Source of the DNA: Microbacterium sp.
GTDB lineage: Bacteria > Actinomycetota > Actinomycetes > Actinomycetales > Microbacteriaceae
NCBI RefSeq assembly: GCF_031178445.1
Contig: NZ_JAPSIY010000004.1
Span: 1 to 64,000, forward strand
Direction: 5' to 3'
DNA length: 64,000 nt
The notes under the pieces are model-generated. The model did no database searches. It saw nothing but the letters and a program-made list of their open reading frames with translations, and was not told the DNA's origin. A program made the position numbers and the translations under genes. Positions 45,751-55,690 of the stretch are shown piece after piece (position 1 is the stretch's first letter; each line of letters opens with the position of its first letter).

Positions 45751-46527
45751 ATGAAGATCTACGTCCTGGTGAAGGAAGTGCCCGACACCTACGGTGACCG
45801 CAAGCTCGATCTCGAGACCGGGCTGGCCGATCGCGCGGCCGGCGATGTGGTGCTCGACGAGATCACTGAGCGTGCGCTCGAAGTGGCACTGTCGTACGCA
45901 GACAAGAACGCCGGCACCGAGGTCGTCGCCCTGTCGATGGCGCCCGAGACATCGACGGCATCCGTCCGCCGGGCGCTCGCGATCGGTGCGGCATCCGCTG
46001 TGCACGTCGTAGACGAAGAGCTGCGCGGCGCCGACTTGGGGCTGACCGCCGAGGTGCTGGCCGCCGCCATCCGCCGTGGCGAGCCCGACCTCGTCATCAC
46101 CGGGAACCTCTCCACCGACGGCTCCGGCGGGATGATCCCCGCCATGCTCGCCGAGCACCTCGGCTTCGCACAGGCGACGGCGCTCAGCGCGGTCGAGATC
46201 GGCGACGGGCAGCTCACCGGCACTCGCGCGGCTGATGCCGGTTCCCAGCAGGTGACGGTTCCGCTGCCGGCGGTCATCTCCATCACCGAGGCACTGCCCG
46301 ACGCGCGCTTCCCGAACTTCAAGGGCATCATGGCCGCGAAGAAGAAGCCTCTCGAGGTTCTCTCGCTCACCGACCTCGGCGTCTCTGCCGATCCCGCTGC
46401 CGCCCCCCGCACGATCATGACCACGGTGGCCGAGAAGCCGCCGCGGGCCGCGGGCGTCAAGATCACGGATGAGGGCGACGCCGCAGCGCAGCTCGTCGAG
46501 TTCCTCGTACAGAACAGGCTGGTGTGA
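45751..46527 (+). CDS. etfB: Electron transfer flavoprotein, beta subunit
   Basis: A 258-residue EtfB/FixA protein, AMP-binding partner of EtfA, accepting electrons from acyl-CoA dehydrogenases. Typical segments are YVLVKEVPDTYGDRKLD, DEITERALEVAL, LVITGNLSTDGSGGMIPAMLAEHLG and LPDARFPNFKGIMAAKKKPLE. ATG 45751 has GAGGAG six bases upstream. The ATG at 45745 sits inside that site. It pairs with etfA directly downstream. Confidence 0.95.
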   Translation: MKIYVLVKEVPDTYGDRKLDLETGLADRAAGDVVLDEITERALEVALSYADKNAGTEVVALSMAPETSTASVRRALAIGAASAVHVVDEELRGADLGLTAEVLAAAIRRGEPDLVITGNLSTDGSGGMIPAMLAEHLGFAQATALSAVEIGDGQLTGTRAADAGSQQVTVPLPAVISITEALPDARFPNFKGIMAAKKKPLEVLSLTDLGVSADPAAAPRTIMTTVAEKPPRAAGVKITDEGDAAAQLVEFLVQNRLV

Positions 46528-46528
46528 C

Positions 46529-47497
46529 ATGGCATACCCGGAGAACCCGATCCTCGTCCTCGTCGACGTCGACCCCTCGGGCGCCGCGGCGAGCAGCACC
46601 GCCGCCCTGATCGGCGCGGCCTCGACGATCGGCGCCCCTGTCGCGCTCATCGTCGGCGGCAGCCAGGCGGCCACGGATGCCGCGGCTTCCGCCGGTGCCC
46701 AGGTGGTGCTGACGGCCGCCGGAGACGCCACCGCACTGACCGTGCCGATCGTCGACGCGCTGCAGGCGGCGTACCGGCAGGTGCGCCCGGACGCCGTGCT
46801 CATCTCGAACTCCATCACCGGCCGCGACGTCGCCGGGCGCTTCGCCGTGCGCGAGAAGCTCGCCGTCTCGGTCGACGCGATCGGCGTCTCGCGCGATGAC
46901 GAGGGCATCGTCGCGCATCATTCCGTGTACGGCGGCTCCTATCTCACCGACTCCGCGCCCACGTACGGCGCACCGGTCATCACCGTGCGCCAGGGCGCTG
47001 TCGATACGCGTGCCGAAGCGACCACGCCCGTCGTCGAAGAGCTCGCCGTGACGGCATCCGGGGCTGCGGCGGCGACGGCGGGCGAGATCGCCGCCGTCGA
47101 GCAGACCTCCTCCCGGCCCGAGCTGCGGGGCGCCACGAAGGTCGTCTCGGGCGGGCGGGGCCTCGGGTCGAAGGAGCAGTTCGCGCTGGTCGAGCAGCTC
47201 GCCGATGCCCTGGGGGCCGCGATCGGCGCCTCGCGCGCCGCCGTCGACGCCGGTTACATCCCTTACGCCCACCAGGTCGGTCAGACCGGTGTCTCGGTCT
47301 CGCCGCAGCTGTACGTCGCCCTCGGGATCTCGGGCGCGATCCAGCACCGCGCGGGCATGCAGACCGCGAAGACCATCGTCGCCATCAACAAGGACGGCGA
47401 TGCGCCCATCTTCGAGGTCGCCGACTTCGGCATCGTCGGCGATCTGTTCACGGTCGTGCCGCAGGTGATCGAGGCGCTCGAGGCGCGGAAGAAGTAG
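46529..47497 (+). CDS. etfA: Electron transfer flavoprotein, alpha subunit
   Basis: A 322-residue EtfA/FixB protein. The C-terminal FAD domain has the family signature [31 protein letters not shown] (split), followed by [16 protein letters not shown]. It is one base after the etfB stop. Electrons from isobutyryl-CoA and other acyl-CoA dehydrogenases would pass through it. No ETF:quinone oxidoreductase gene is in the window. The next gene, two bases away, is a membrane cytochrome and is the natural candidate partner. Confidence 0.96.
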   Translation: MAYPENPILVLVDVDPSGAAASSTAALIGAASTIGAPVALIVGGSQAATDAAASAGAQVVLTAAGDATALTVPIVDALQAAYRQVRPDAVLISNSITGRDVAGRFAVREKLAVSVDAIGVSRDDEGIVAHHSVYGGSYLTDSAPTYGAPVITVRQGAVDTRAEATTPVVEELAVTASGAAAATAGEIAAVEQTSSRPELRGATKVVSGGRGLGSKEQFALVEQLADALGAAIGASRAAVDAGYIPYAHQVGQTGVSVSPQLYVALGISGAIQHRAGMQTAKTIVAINKDGDAPIFEVADFGIVGDLFTVVPQVIEALEARKK

Positions 47498-47499
47498 TC

Positions 47500-49236
47500 A
47501 TGGCAGAGCGGATGCTGCGCCGCGGCCTCCCGCGGGTGAAGGGCGGGGAGCCCTGGCCTCCCGTCGGTGCCGTCGACGTGGCGGACGCTGCGGATGACGT
47601 TCTGGGGGCCGGCGCCCCGGGGGCCGACACGCCAGATGTCGGACCGATCCCGGCATCCGGTCCGGCGAGTGGCGTTTCGGCCCCCGATCCGTCGCTCCGA
47701 GGCGTGGCGGACCCCGCGGTGGCGGGTGCTGCGAGCGCGGATGCGGATGCGGCGGGTGCGACGGCGGCTGCACCGCATGCCGAAGGCGTACGCCTGCGTC
47801 GCGGCCTTCCGCGGGTGAAGGGCGGCGAGGCATGGCCTCCGGCCGGTGGGGTCAGCGCCGCATCCGCCTCCGCAGCCGCCGCGGCGCCCGCCGCGGCTGC
47901 CGCGCCCGCGGATGCAGGAGAGCCGCCGAGTGCGCGCGATGCCGCCGAGCGCACCGGCTCCGTGCCCGAGGAAGCCGTGCAGTCGACCGCGAGCGGTGCA
48001 CTCGACCCGCGGCCTCTGAGTGCGGGCTCGGCAACAGGGAGTGCGGCGCTGCGTCGAGGACTGCCTCGCGTCAAGGGCGGGGAACCGTGGCCTCAGGCCG
48101 GAGTTGCACCCCGGGTTGCGCCGAAGCCCGCACAGGGGGCCGACACGCCGGATGTCGGACCGATTCCCGCATCCGGCCCGACGAGTGGTGTGCCGTCCGC
48201 CGATTCGTCCGCTGTCGCGGTCGCTTCCCCAGCCGCCGTCGTCGCCACCAGGCCCGACGTCTCCTCGCCGCTGCCGTTCACGCGCACGGTGTGGCAGGGC
48301 ACGGCTCCTCGCCACGGCGTGGCCGAGCCCGAGCGATCGAAGCTGCGCCCCACCTGGACCCAGGCCATCTCGGGTCTGCTCGGCGCCGCGGCACTCGGCA
48401 TCCTCGGGCTCGCGGCGATCGCCCTGGTCCGTGCTTTCCTCAGCCTGCCGTTCATGCAGGACTTCCTCGTCGCGTTCCCCGGCGAGTACGAACCCGCCGT
48501 GCACGTCGAGCCGGGCTTCGCCCCGTGGGTCGGCTGGCAGCACTTCTTCAACATGTTCCTGATGGTGCTCATCATCCGCTCGGGCCTGCGGGTGCGCTCC
48601 GAGAAGCGTCCCACCGTGTTCTGGACCCCGCGTCGCGACAGCAAGGGCAAGATCAGCCTCACGCTGTGGTTCCACCAGTCGCTCGACCTGCTCTGGCTGA
48701 TCAATGGCGTGATGTTCGTGATCCTGCTGTTCGCGACCGGCCACTGGGCGCGTATCGTGCCGACGAGCTGGGAGGTCATCCCGAACGCCGTCTCGGCCGG
48801 GCTGCAGTACGTGTCGTTCGACTGGCCGGCGGAGAACGGCTGGAACAACTACAACAGCCTGCAGCAGCTGGCCTACTTCATCACGGTGTTCGTCGCCGCG
48901 CCGCTGGCCACCGTCACCGGGTTCCGCATGTCGGGATTGTGGCCGAAGAAGGCCGAGAAGCTCTCGAAGGCCTACCCGGTCGAGTGGGCGCGCGCGCTGC
49001 ACTTCCCGATCATGCTGTACTTCGTGGCGTTCATCATCGCGCACGTGGCGCTGGTGTTCCTCACGGGAATGCTCGGCAACCTCAACCACATGTTCGCCTC
49101 GCAGCAGTCGGACAGCTGGCTCGGGTTCTGGGTGTTCGTCGCGGCGATGGCGGTGATCGCCGTCGGCTGGTTCGCCGCGCGTCCGCTCGTGCTGGCGCCG
49201 ATCGCGAAGCTGTTCGGGCAGGTTTCGGGGCGCTGA
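47500..49236 (+). CDS. Cytochrome b561-type membrane protein with repeat arm
   Basis: The product has 578 residues. Residues 1-285 are an Ala/Pro-rich arm carrying [15 protein letters not shown] three times (residues 6, 99 and 184; the second has EAWP). The linker [15 protein letters not shown] occurs twice (about 40 and 213). [15 protein letters not shown] follows. From about 286 come four or five spans of a di-haem b561 core with His in [22 protein letters not shown], and [22 protein letters not shown]. The stop of etfA is two bases upstream, so it is cotranscribed with ETF. I infer that it relays ETF electrons to menaquinone and that the repeats dock ETF or partner dehydrogenases. No FeS cluster motif is seen. 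Confidence 0.82.
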   Translation: MAERMLRRGLPRVKGGEPWPPVGAVDVADAADDVLGAGAPGADTPDVGPIPASGPASGVSAPDPSLRGVADPAVAGAASADADAAGATAAAPHAEGVRLRRGLPRVKGGEAWPPAGGVSAASASAAAAAPAAAAAPADAGEPPSARDAAERTGSVPEEAVQSTASGALDPRPLSAGSATGSAALRRGLPRVKGGEPWPQAGVAPRVAPKPAQGADTPDVGPIPASGPTSGVPSADSSAVAVASPAAVVATRPDVSSPLPFTRTVWQGTAPRHGVAEPERSKLRPTWTQAISGLLGAAALGILGLAAIALVRAFLSLPFMQDFLVAFPGEYEPAVHVEPGFAPWVGWQHFFNMFLMVLIIRSGLRVRSEKRPTVFWTPRRDSKGKISLTLWFHQSLDLLWLINGVMFVILLFATGHWARIVPTSWEVIPNAVSAGLQYVSFDWPAENGWNNYNSLQQLAYFITVFVAAPLATVTGFRMSGLWPKKAEKLSKAYPVEWARALHFPIMLYFVAFIIAHVALVFLTGMLGNLNHMFASQQSDSWLGFWVFVAAMAVIAVGWFAARPLVLAPIAKLFGQVSGR

Positions 49237-49407
49237 GTCCACTCGACACAGGGTTTTCCCCGGAAACAAGAAGCGGAGTTCTTTCTGCGTCATCCGGCGC
49301 GATGCACCCCGATTCCTTCCAGACGCGTCAGTAGTCTGAGCGGAGCATCAGGCCGCACCCCCGACGCGGCCGTCGACCCGGCGCAGTGGCCGGATGGAAG
49401 GATCGCA

Positions 49408-50964
49408 GTGTTGCAGATCGGAATCGTGCAGGAAGGGCCGGATGAGGCGCGGGTCGCCGCGACGCCGGCCACCGTCAGGACGCTCCTGGAGCTCGGGTAC
49501 GCCGTCGCCGTCGAAGCAGGGGCGGGCAGCCGTGCGTCATATCCGGACGAGGCTTACCGCGAGGCCGGCGCGCAGATCGTCACGGCCGACGACGCGTGGG
49601 CCAGTGCGATCGTGCTGAAGATCGCCGCACCCACGGATGCTGAGATCACCCGGCTCTCGGACGGCGCGACGATCGTCGGTCTGCTCTCGCCGGCGCTGCG
49701 CCCCGATCTCGTCGAGGGGCTGGCGCAGCGGCGGATCACCGCGATCTCGCTCGACGCGGTTCCGCGCATCTCGCGCGCGCAGTCGATGGACGTGCTGAGC
49801 TCCATGGCGAACATCGCCGGCTACCGGGCCGTCGTCGAGGCCGCCCACGAGTTCGGGCGCTTCTTCACCGGGCAGGTCACCGCCGCCGGCAAGGTGCCGC
49901 CCGCCAAGGTACTCGTCGCCGGTGCCGGCGTCGCGGGTCTCGCCGCGATCGGTGCGGCCTCGAGTCTGGGCGCCATCGTGCGGGCCACCGACCCGCGCCC
50001 CGAGGTCGCCGACCAGGTGTCGTCGATCGGCGGCACCTACCTCGCGGTCGACGTGGAGGTGGAGAAGTCGACCGACGGCTACGCCAAGGCCACCAGCGCC
50101 GACTACGATCGCCGCGCAGCCGAGATCTACACCGAGCAGGCCGCGGAAGTCGACATCATCGTCACCACTGCGCTGATCCCGGGCCGTGCCGCACCGCGGC
50201 TCATCACCGCATCCGACGTCGCCCTCATGAAGCCGGGAAGCGTGATCGTCGACATGGCCGCGGCCCAGGGCGGCAACGTCGAGGGCTCGGTGGCGGGGGA
50301 GCGCGTCGTCACCGACAACGGCGTCGTCATCCTCGGCTACACCGACCTCGCCTCGCGTCTCGCGACTCAGGCGTCGCAGCTGTACGGCACCAACGTCGCC
50401 AACCTCATCGCCCTGCTCACCCCCGGCAAGGACGGCCTGCTGACGATCGACTTCGACGACGTCGTCCAGCGCGCGGTGACGGTCGTGCGCGACGGCGAGA
50501 TCACCTGGCCACCGCCTCCGGTGCAGGTCGCCGTGGCGCCCGCCGCATCCACCCCGCCCCCCGCGCCGGCGATCGCGGCCGAGAAGAAGCCGATGGGCGT
50601 CGGACGCAAGGCGGGCCTCATCGCCGCCGGCGTCGTGGCCCTCTTCCTCGTGAACCTGTTCGCACCCGCCCCGCTGCCGCAGCACTTCACCGTGCTCATG
50701 CTCTCGGTCGTGATCGGGTTCTACGTCATCGGCAAGGTGCACCACGCGCTGCACACCCCGCTGATGTCGGTCACCAACGCCATCTCGGGCGTGATCGTCG
50801 TCGGCGCCATGCTGCAGATCACCGACGCGAACCCGCTCGTGCAGGCACTGGCCGCGATCGCGGTGCTCGTCGCCAGCATCAACATCTTCGGAGGCTTCGC
50901 CGTGACCCGACGAATGCTCGCCATGTTCACCCTTGGAAACTCCGCGAAGGGCGGCCGGAAGTGA
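49408..50964 (+). CDS. pntA: NAD(P) transhydrogenase, alpha subunit
   Basis: A 518-residue proton-translocating transhydrogenase subunit. The NAD domain has [38 protein letters not shown] (RQD loop) and [18 protein letters not shown]. After a Pro/Ala linker (about residues 370-390), three or four hydrophobic spans follow. The start is GTG 49408 by family length. The 171-base gap before it has a TAGTCT-like -10 near 49333 and no hairpin I can support. The stop overlaps pntB (GTGA). Confidence 0.95.
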   Translation: MLQIGIVQEGPDEARVAATPATVRTLLELGYAVAVEAGAGSRASYPDEAYREAGAQIVTADDAWASAIVLKIAAPTDAEITRLSDGATIVGLLSPALRPDLVEGLAQRRITAISLDAVPRISRAQSMDVLSSMANIAGYRAVVEAAHEFGRFFTGQVTAAGKVPPAKVLVAGAGVAGLAAIGAASSLGAIVRATDPRPEVADQVSSIGGTYLAVDVEVEKSTDGYAKATSADYDRRAAEIYTEQAAEVDIIVTTALIPGRAAPRLITASDVALMKPGSVIVDMAAAQGGNVEGSVAGERVVTDNGVVILGYTDLASRLATQASQLYGTNVANLIALLTPGKDGLLTIDFDDVVQRAVTVVRDGEITWPPPPVQVAVAPAASTPPPAPAIAAEKKPMGVGRKAGLIAAGVVALFLVNLFAPAPLPQHFTVLMLSVVIGFYVIGKVHHALHTPLMSVTNAISGVIVVGAMLQITDANPLVQALAAIAVLVASINIFGGFAVTRRMLAMFTLGNSAKGGRK

Positions 50965-52361
50965 CTGTCGACGCGCTCGCCGGCGCGGCGTACATCGTCG
51001 CCGCCCTGCTGTTCATCCTGAGTCTCGCGGGGCTCAGCCGCCACGAGTCCGCCCGTGCGGGCGTGATCTACGGCATCGCAGGCATGACCATCGCACTGGT
51101 CGCGACCATCGCCCTCACCGTCGCCCAGGCGTGGGGCGGCGCGGGCTCCACGACCGGCCTCGTGCTGCTCGGCGTCGCCGTGCTCGTCGGCGCCGCCATC
51201 GGCCTGTGGCGCGCACGGGTCGTGCAGATGACCGGGATGCCCGAGCTCATCGCCCTGCTGCACAGCTTCGTCGGCCTCGCCGCCGTGCTCGTCGGCTGGA
51301 ACGGCCACCTGGCGCATCCGGTGCTGCCGGCCGAGCTGGTCGGCATCCACAACGCAGAGGTGTTCATCGGCGTCTTCATCGGCGGCGTGACCTTCACCGG
51401 CTCGATCGTGGCGTACCTGAAGCTCTCGGCGAAGATCTCCTCCCGTCCGCTCATGCTGCCGGGCAAGAATGTGCTGAACGTGCTCGCGCTCGCCGCGTTC
51501 CTGGCGCTCACGGTGTGGTTCGTCGTCGATCAGCAGCTCTGGCTGCTGATCGCGGTGACGGCGCTCTCCTTCGCCCTCGGCTGGCATCTGGTGGCGTCGA
51601 TCGGCGGCGGCGACATGCCCGTGGTCGTCTCGATGCTGAACAGCTACTCGGGCTGGGCCGCCGCCGCCGCCGGCTTCCTGCTGAACAACGATCTCCTCAT
51701 CGTCACCGGTGCACTGGTGGGCTCGTCGGGTGCGTACCTGTCGTACATCATGTGCAAGGCCATGAACCGCTCGTTCCTGTCGGTGATCGCGGGCGGATTC
51801 GGCATCGTCGCCTCCGCCTCGAGCGACGAGGAATACGGGGAGTACCGCGAGGTCACGGCGGATGCTGCCGCAGCCCTGCTCGCCGAGGCGAAGAGCGTCG
51901 TGATCACTCCCGGCTACGGCATGGCCGTCGCGCAGGCGCAGTACCCCGTCGCCGAGCTCGTCTCGCGGCTCCGCGACCGCGGGGTGGAAGTGCGATTCGG
52001 CATCCATCCCGTGGCCGGGCGTCTGCCGGGGCACATGAACGTGCTGCTCGCCGAGGCCAAGGTGCCGTACGACATCGTCCTCGGCATGGACGAGATCAAC
52101 GACGATCTGGCGTCGACCAGCGTCGTGCTGGTGATCGGCGCCAACGACACCGTCAACCCCGCGGCCGCGGAGGATCCCGGCAGCCCGATCGCCGGGATGC
52201 CGGTGCTTCGGGTGTGGGAGGCCGAGAACGTGATCGTGTTCAAGCGGTCGATGGCCGCAGGCTACGCGGGTGTGCAGAATCCGTTGTTCTTCCGTGCGAA
52301 CGCGCAGATGCTGTTCGGCGACGCCAAGGAGCGCGTGGAGGACATCATCAAGGCGCTGTGA
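50961..52361 (+). CDS. pntB: NAD(P) transhydrogenase, beta subunit
   Basis: A 466-residue subunit. It has about nine membrane spans, then a cytoplasmic NADP domain with [40 protein letters not shown] and [12 protein letters not shown]. With PntA it uses the proton gradient to reduce NADP with NADH. GTG start, coupled to pntA. A perfect hairpin ends the operon. Confidence 0.96.
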   Translation: MTVDALAGAAYIVAALLFILSLAGLSRHESARAGVIYGIAGMTIALVATIALTVAQAWGGAGSTTGLVLLGVAVLVGAAIGLWRARVVQMTGMPELIALLHSFVGLAAVLVGWNGHLAHPVLPAELVGIHNAEVFIGVFIGGVTFTGSIVAYLKLSAKISSRPLMLPGKNVLNVLALAAFLALTVWFVVDQQLWLLIAVTALSFALGWHLVASIGGGDMPVVVSMLNSYSGWAAAAAGFLLNNDLLIVTGALVGSSGAYLSYIMCKAMNRSFLSVIAGGFGIVASASSDEEYGEYREVTADAAAALLAEAKSVVITPGYGMAVAQAQYPVAELVSRLRDRGVEVRFGIHPVAGRLPGHMNVLLAEAKVPYDIVLGMDEINDDLASTSVVLVIGANDTVNPAAAEDPGSPIAGMPVLRVWEAENVIVFKRSMAAGYAGVQNPLFFRANAQMLFGDAKERVEDIIKAL

Positions 52362-52374
52362 CGGATCCGCACAC

Positions 52375-52413
52375 GATGAAGCCCCTCCCGCTGAGCGCGG
52401 GAGGGGCTTCATC
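52375..52413. terminator. Bidirectional terminator after pntB
   Basis: A perfect 17-bp stem (52375-52391 with 52397-52413) and a five-base loop lie between convergent pntB and the GNAT gene, seven bases from the latter's stop. No T-tract on either side. Confidence 0.85.
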
Positions 52414-52419
52414 GCGAGG

Positions 52420-52929
52420 TCAGGCCCGAACGAATCGCACTTCGGTGAGGGTCTCGCCCAGGAAGGGCTCCGTGTGGCTGGCGCCGTCGAGCGAGAAGCC
52501 GTTGCGCGTGTAGAAGCGGTGGGCGCGAGGGTTGTCCTCTGCGACCCACAGGTACAGCGGCTCGTCCTTCTCGACGGCCGCGTCGAACAGCTTCTGGCCG
52601 ATGCCGGTGCCGTGCCACTGATCGAGGAGATAGATGAAGTACAGCTCGCGGAACGCCGGAGCATCCTTGTCGCGCGCGGGGCCTGAGCCGACGAAGCCGA
52701 CGATCTCGCCGTCGACGAGTGCTGCGCTCATCTTGAACTCGGGACCCTGGGCGGCCCAGTGGGTCCAGAGCTCGGCCATGCGACGCGGAGAGATCTTCTC
52801 CAGCGCGGCCTTGCTGATCAGGTGGTCGTAGGTCTCGTGCCAGCACTGCGCATGCACGCGACCCAGAGCCTCCGCATCCACATCGCGGACCGGACGGACG
52901 ATGATCTCGGGCTGGGCTTCGGCGCTCAT
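52420..52929 (-). CDS. GNAT-family N-acetyltransferase
   Basis: A 169-residue acetyltransferase with the acetyl-CoA loop in YLLDQWHGTGIGQKLFDAAVE and the following WVAEDNPRAHRFYTRNGF motif. The substrate is unknown. ATG 52929 lies seven bases after a minus-strand TAGAGT (52937-52942), so it is likely leaderless. It stands alone, convergent with pntAB and divergent from the thioesterase gene. Confidence 0.9.
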   Translation of the reverse strand: MSAEAQPEIIVRPVRDVDAEALGRVHAQCWHETYDHLISKAALEKISPRRMAELWTHWAAQGPEFKMSAALVDGEIVGFVGSGPARDKDAPAFRELYFIYLLDQWHGTGIGQKLFDAAVEKDEPLYLWVAEDNPRAHRFYTRNGFSLDGASHTEPFLGETLTEVRFVRA

Positions 52930-53038
52930 GCCCGTGACTCTACGCGCGCTCGCGCCACAGGTGAAATCGGGCGCCGCCCCTGTAGAAATACGCCAATGGA
53001 GTTTGGGTGTCCGTCCACGATGGCTACCATCGCTGACC

Positions 53039-53599
53039 GTGAACGTGATCTGGCGCACTCTCCTCATCATCTGGCAGGCCCGACGGCGCGCCCGCCGTGG
53101 CGAGACCCTCGAGCCCACGGCGGTCGGCCGCATCCGGCTCACCACCCTGCCGACCGACCTCGACATCCTGCGGCACATGAACAACGGCCGCTACCTGTCG
53201 CTGTTCGACCTCGGTCGCTGGGACCTGCTGATCCGCACGGGCCTGTTCGACGCCATGCGCAAGCGCGGCTGGTATGCGGTGGTGTCGAGCGAGACGGTCA
53301 CGTTCCGCAAGTCGCTGGAGCTGTGGCAGCGTTTCGACATCGAGTCGCGCTTCACGGGCCACGACGACCGCGCGCTGTTCATGGAGCACAGGGTGGTCGT
53401 CGACGGTGAGATGTACGCCAGGGTCATCGTCAGGGCCCGGATGCTGCGCCGCACCGGCGGCACTGTGCCGCACGACGAGCTGTTCGCCACACTCGGCCGG
53501 CCCGAGGGTGTGCCCGACATCGCCGAATGGATCCATGAGTGGGCAGCCGCATCGGCTCTGCCCTCGACCAAGCGACCGGCGCCGAGCGTCTGGCGCTGA
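53039..53599 (+). CDS. Thioesterase-family (hotdog) protein
   Basis: A 186-residue protein. A basic hydrophobic N-terminal helix (VNVIWRTLLIIWQARRRARR) precedes a hotdog domain with the thioesterase text DILRHMNNGRYLSLFDLGRW and FRKSLELWQRFDIESRFTGHDD. Members hydrolyse acyl-CoA or act on related thioesters. GTG 53039 coincides with the transcription start predicted from TTGGGT (53003-53008), 16 bases and TACCAT (53025-53030). Another GTG two codons later is possible. Confidence 0.82.
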   Translation: MNVIWRTLLIIWQARRRARRGETLEPTAVGRIRLTTLPTDLDILRHMNNGRYLSLFDLGRWDLLIRTGLFDAMRKRGWYAVVSSETVTFRKSLELWQRFDIESRFTGHDDRALFMEHRVVVDGEMYARVIVRARMLRRTGGTVPHDELFATLGRPEGVPDIAEWIHEWAAASALPSTKRPAPSVWR

Positions 53600-53738
53600 C
53601 GGCGCGCCCGCCCGACGGACCCCGGACTTCCGCCGCTGCGCCTGCGCGGATCAAAGATGCTGCTCGCCGCGGCCGGGAGCAGCATTTCCGATCCGGCCTG
53701 GTGTGGGTCGCGGGTCCGCCGCGCGGTAATCTGAGCGC

Positions 53739-55208
53739 GTGCGGGAGATCCTGGTGTCGACCGGCCGGAGCCTCTGGCGGCACTGGCCGGCCATGCTCGC
53801 GTGGTATCTCGCCGGCATCTTGGCGCACTACGTCATCGTGCAGCTCGCCGGAGCCGTTGGCGGCCGATCCGCGACGCTCGGATTCCTTATCCTGCCGCTC
53901 GCGATCCTCGCCAGGCTGATCAGCTATGTCGCGATGTTCCTCGTGCTCCGCGACGGGCTGCGCGAGCTCGGCGCGATAGCGCCGCTTCCCGAGTCGCCGG
54001 CTGAGCGCCGGCGCACCTTCCTCTCGGCGCTGCTCGCCGGCATCCTGCCGTTCTTCGCGGTGTACTGGGCGCAGGGTCTGCTCAGTGAGGACGTGCAGGC
54101 GTACTCCGCCCGCGCCCTGGAGATCCGCACCGACGTGGTCGTCGTCGCCGCCCTGACGGGCGAGGAGCCGGTGAGCAGCGTCGACACCGTCCTGAACCTG
54201 CCCCTCAACGTCTGGACCGTGTCGATCATCGTGGTGTCGTTCGCGGCGCGCTGGGCGTGGTCGAAATGGTCGGCACGGCTGGCGAAATGGCTGTCGCCGC
54301 TGGCCGTGTACTTCGAGGTCGTGTGGGTGTTCTTCTCGGTGATGGTCATCGGCGATGTCACCGACTCCGTCAAGGGCTGGATCGACAGCAGAGCCGCGAT
54401 CGCGTTCCTCGAGCGGCTGCGCGAGCAGGTGCTGGACGCCGTCGCGCCGCTGCGCTGGCTGTGGGACGCGATCGGCTGGGTCACCGCGGAGGCGGGACCG
54501 GTGCTGCTGGCGCCGCTGGCGTGGCTGACGATCGGCGGCATCGTCTACGGCCAGGCCATCGTCGCAGAGAAGCTGCGGATCGAGCACCGCGTGCTCACCC
54601 GGCTGCGCGAGCACGCCGCCTTCGTGCCGAACCCGCTGATGCGGCGGCTGAAGGACCTCGGGGAAGAACTCGGGGCTCGCTTCCGGCCGATCGGCAGGGC
54701 GCTGCTGTTGATGTGGCGCGCCGGTCCGCTGCTGGTCGCCTCGTACGCGCTGGTCTACGTGGCGGTGAAAGCGTTCGAGTCATACCTGGGCCTCGCCGTC
54801 AGCAGGCTCGTGGGACCGCAGGAGTTCCTGTTCTGGGCGGTCGCCGGATCCGTGCTCTTCCTCATCCCGGCGCTCATCGTCGAGCCGTTGCGCATCGCGG
54901 TGATCGCCGGTGCGTACGATGCCACGCTCGGGCGGCTGCGTCGCAGGCAGAGCGAGCGTCCGGAGGCCGGGCAGTTCTCGACAGCAGAAGCCGAGGTGCG
55001 CGCAGTGGCGGACGCCGCAGGACTGCTGCCCGCATCCGTCGATGCGGTCGCCGCCGCGGTGGTCACGGCCCAGAACCGCGACGCGGTGAGCGGTCAGGGG
55101 TCGATCCGGAATCTCACGAACGCACCCGCAGTGGAGGAGGGCGCGACGTCGACCCAGAACGGTCCTTCGACGTCGTCGGGCAGCACGAACGCGACGACGA
55201 GTTCGTAG
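53739..55208 (+). CDS. Multi-span membrane protein of unknown function
   Basis: A 489-residue protein with about eight hydrophobic spans (for example MLAWYLAGILAHYVIVQLAG, TFLSALLAGILPFFAVYWA, FLFWAVAGSVLFLIPALIVEPL). A Ser/Thr/Asn-rich tail follows. I do not recognise a family. GTG 53739 sits 12 bases after the first base of TAATCT (53727-53732), so it should be leaderless. Its last 115 bases overlap tail-to-tail with the gene on the other strand; both frames look coding, although the 489-residue tail there is low complexity. Confidence 0.7.
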   Translation: MREILVSTGRSLWRHWPAMLAWYLAGILAHYVIVQLAGAVGGRSATLGFLILPLAILARLISYVAMFLVLRDGLRELGAIAPLPESPAERRRTFLSALLAGILPFFAVYWAQGLLSEDVQAYSARALEIRTDVVVVAALTGEEPVSSVDTVLNLPLNVWTVSIIVVSFAARWAWSKWSARLAKWLSPLAVYFEVVWVFFSVMVIGDVTDSVKGWIDSRAAIAFLERLREQVLDAVAPLRWLWDAIGWVTAEAGPVLLAPLAWLTIGGIVYGQAIVAEKLRIEHRVLTRLREHAAFVPNPLMRRLKDLGEELGARFRPIGRALLLMWRAGPLLVASYALVYVAVKAFESYLGLAVSRLVGPQEFLFWAVAGSVLFLIPALIVEPLRIAVIAGAYDATLGRLRRRQSERPEAGQFSTAEAEVRAVADAAGLLPASVDAVAAAVVTAQNRDAVSGQGSIRNLTNAPAVEEGATSTQNGPSTSSGSTNATTSS

Positions 55209-55690
55209 GGCGTCGTCTCGGTCGAGAGGCAGGTGGACGGCTCGTCGGCGTCGTAGCCCAGACCGATCTCCGATCGCACCGGCCTCCACGTGCGCCCCGT
55301 GCTCTGCTGCACGAGCTCCGGTGTCGCGCAGGCCACCCCCTCGACCTCCGGGTCGACCGGGATGGCGGCCGCGATGACCATCGTTCCCCCTGGCACATCA
55401 AGGCCGCTGAGATCGTCGATCTCAGCGCTGCGCACCGGCCCCCACGTGGCGTCCGCCAGCTCGAGGGATTCCTTCTCCTCTGCGACGACCGGCATGTAGG
55501 GGCGGGCGCCGTAGCCGTACCAGCCGTGCCACTCGTGCCATCCGATGGCGATCGCGGTCACAGGGGCGAGGACGGCGATCGCGAGCAGCGCCCAGCGGTT
55601 CCTCCGCCACCACGATGCCGGGTGGGAGGCGAGAGCGGCTTCGGACTCGTCCGTCGCGGCGGGGGCGGCGGGTACGGGGGGAATGGTCAT
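55094..55690 (-). CDS. Membrane-anchored protein of unknown function
   Basis: A 198-residue protein. A Pro/Ala-rich cytoplasmic start and one span (residues 33-50, LLAIAVLAPVTAIAIGW) precede an extracytoplasmic domain with two Cys (GVACATPE and STCLSTE) that could form a disulphide. No family recognised. The start overlaps the stop of the next upstream gene by four bases. It belongs with the two following genes in a three-gene operon of single-span proteins. Confidence 0.7.
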   Translation of the reverse strand: MTIPPVPAAPAATDESEAALASHPASWWRRNRWALLAIAVLAPVTAIAIGWHEWHGWYGYGARPYMPVVAEEKESLELADATWGPVRSAEIDDLSGLDVPGGTMVIAAAIPVDPEVEGVACATPELVQQSTGRTWRPVRSEIGLGYDADEPSTCLSTETTPYELVVAFVLPDDVEGPFWVDVAPSSTAGAFVRFRIDP

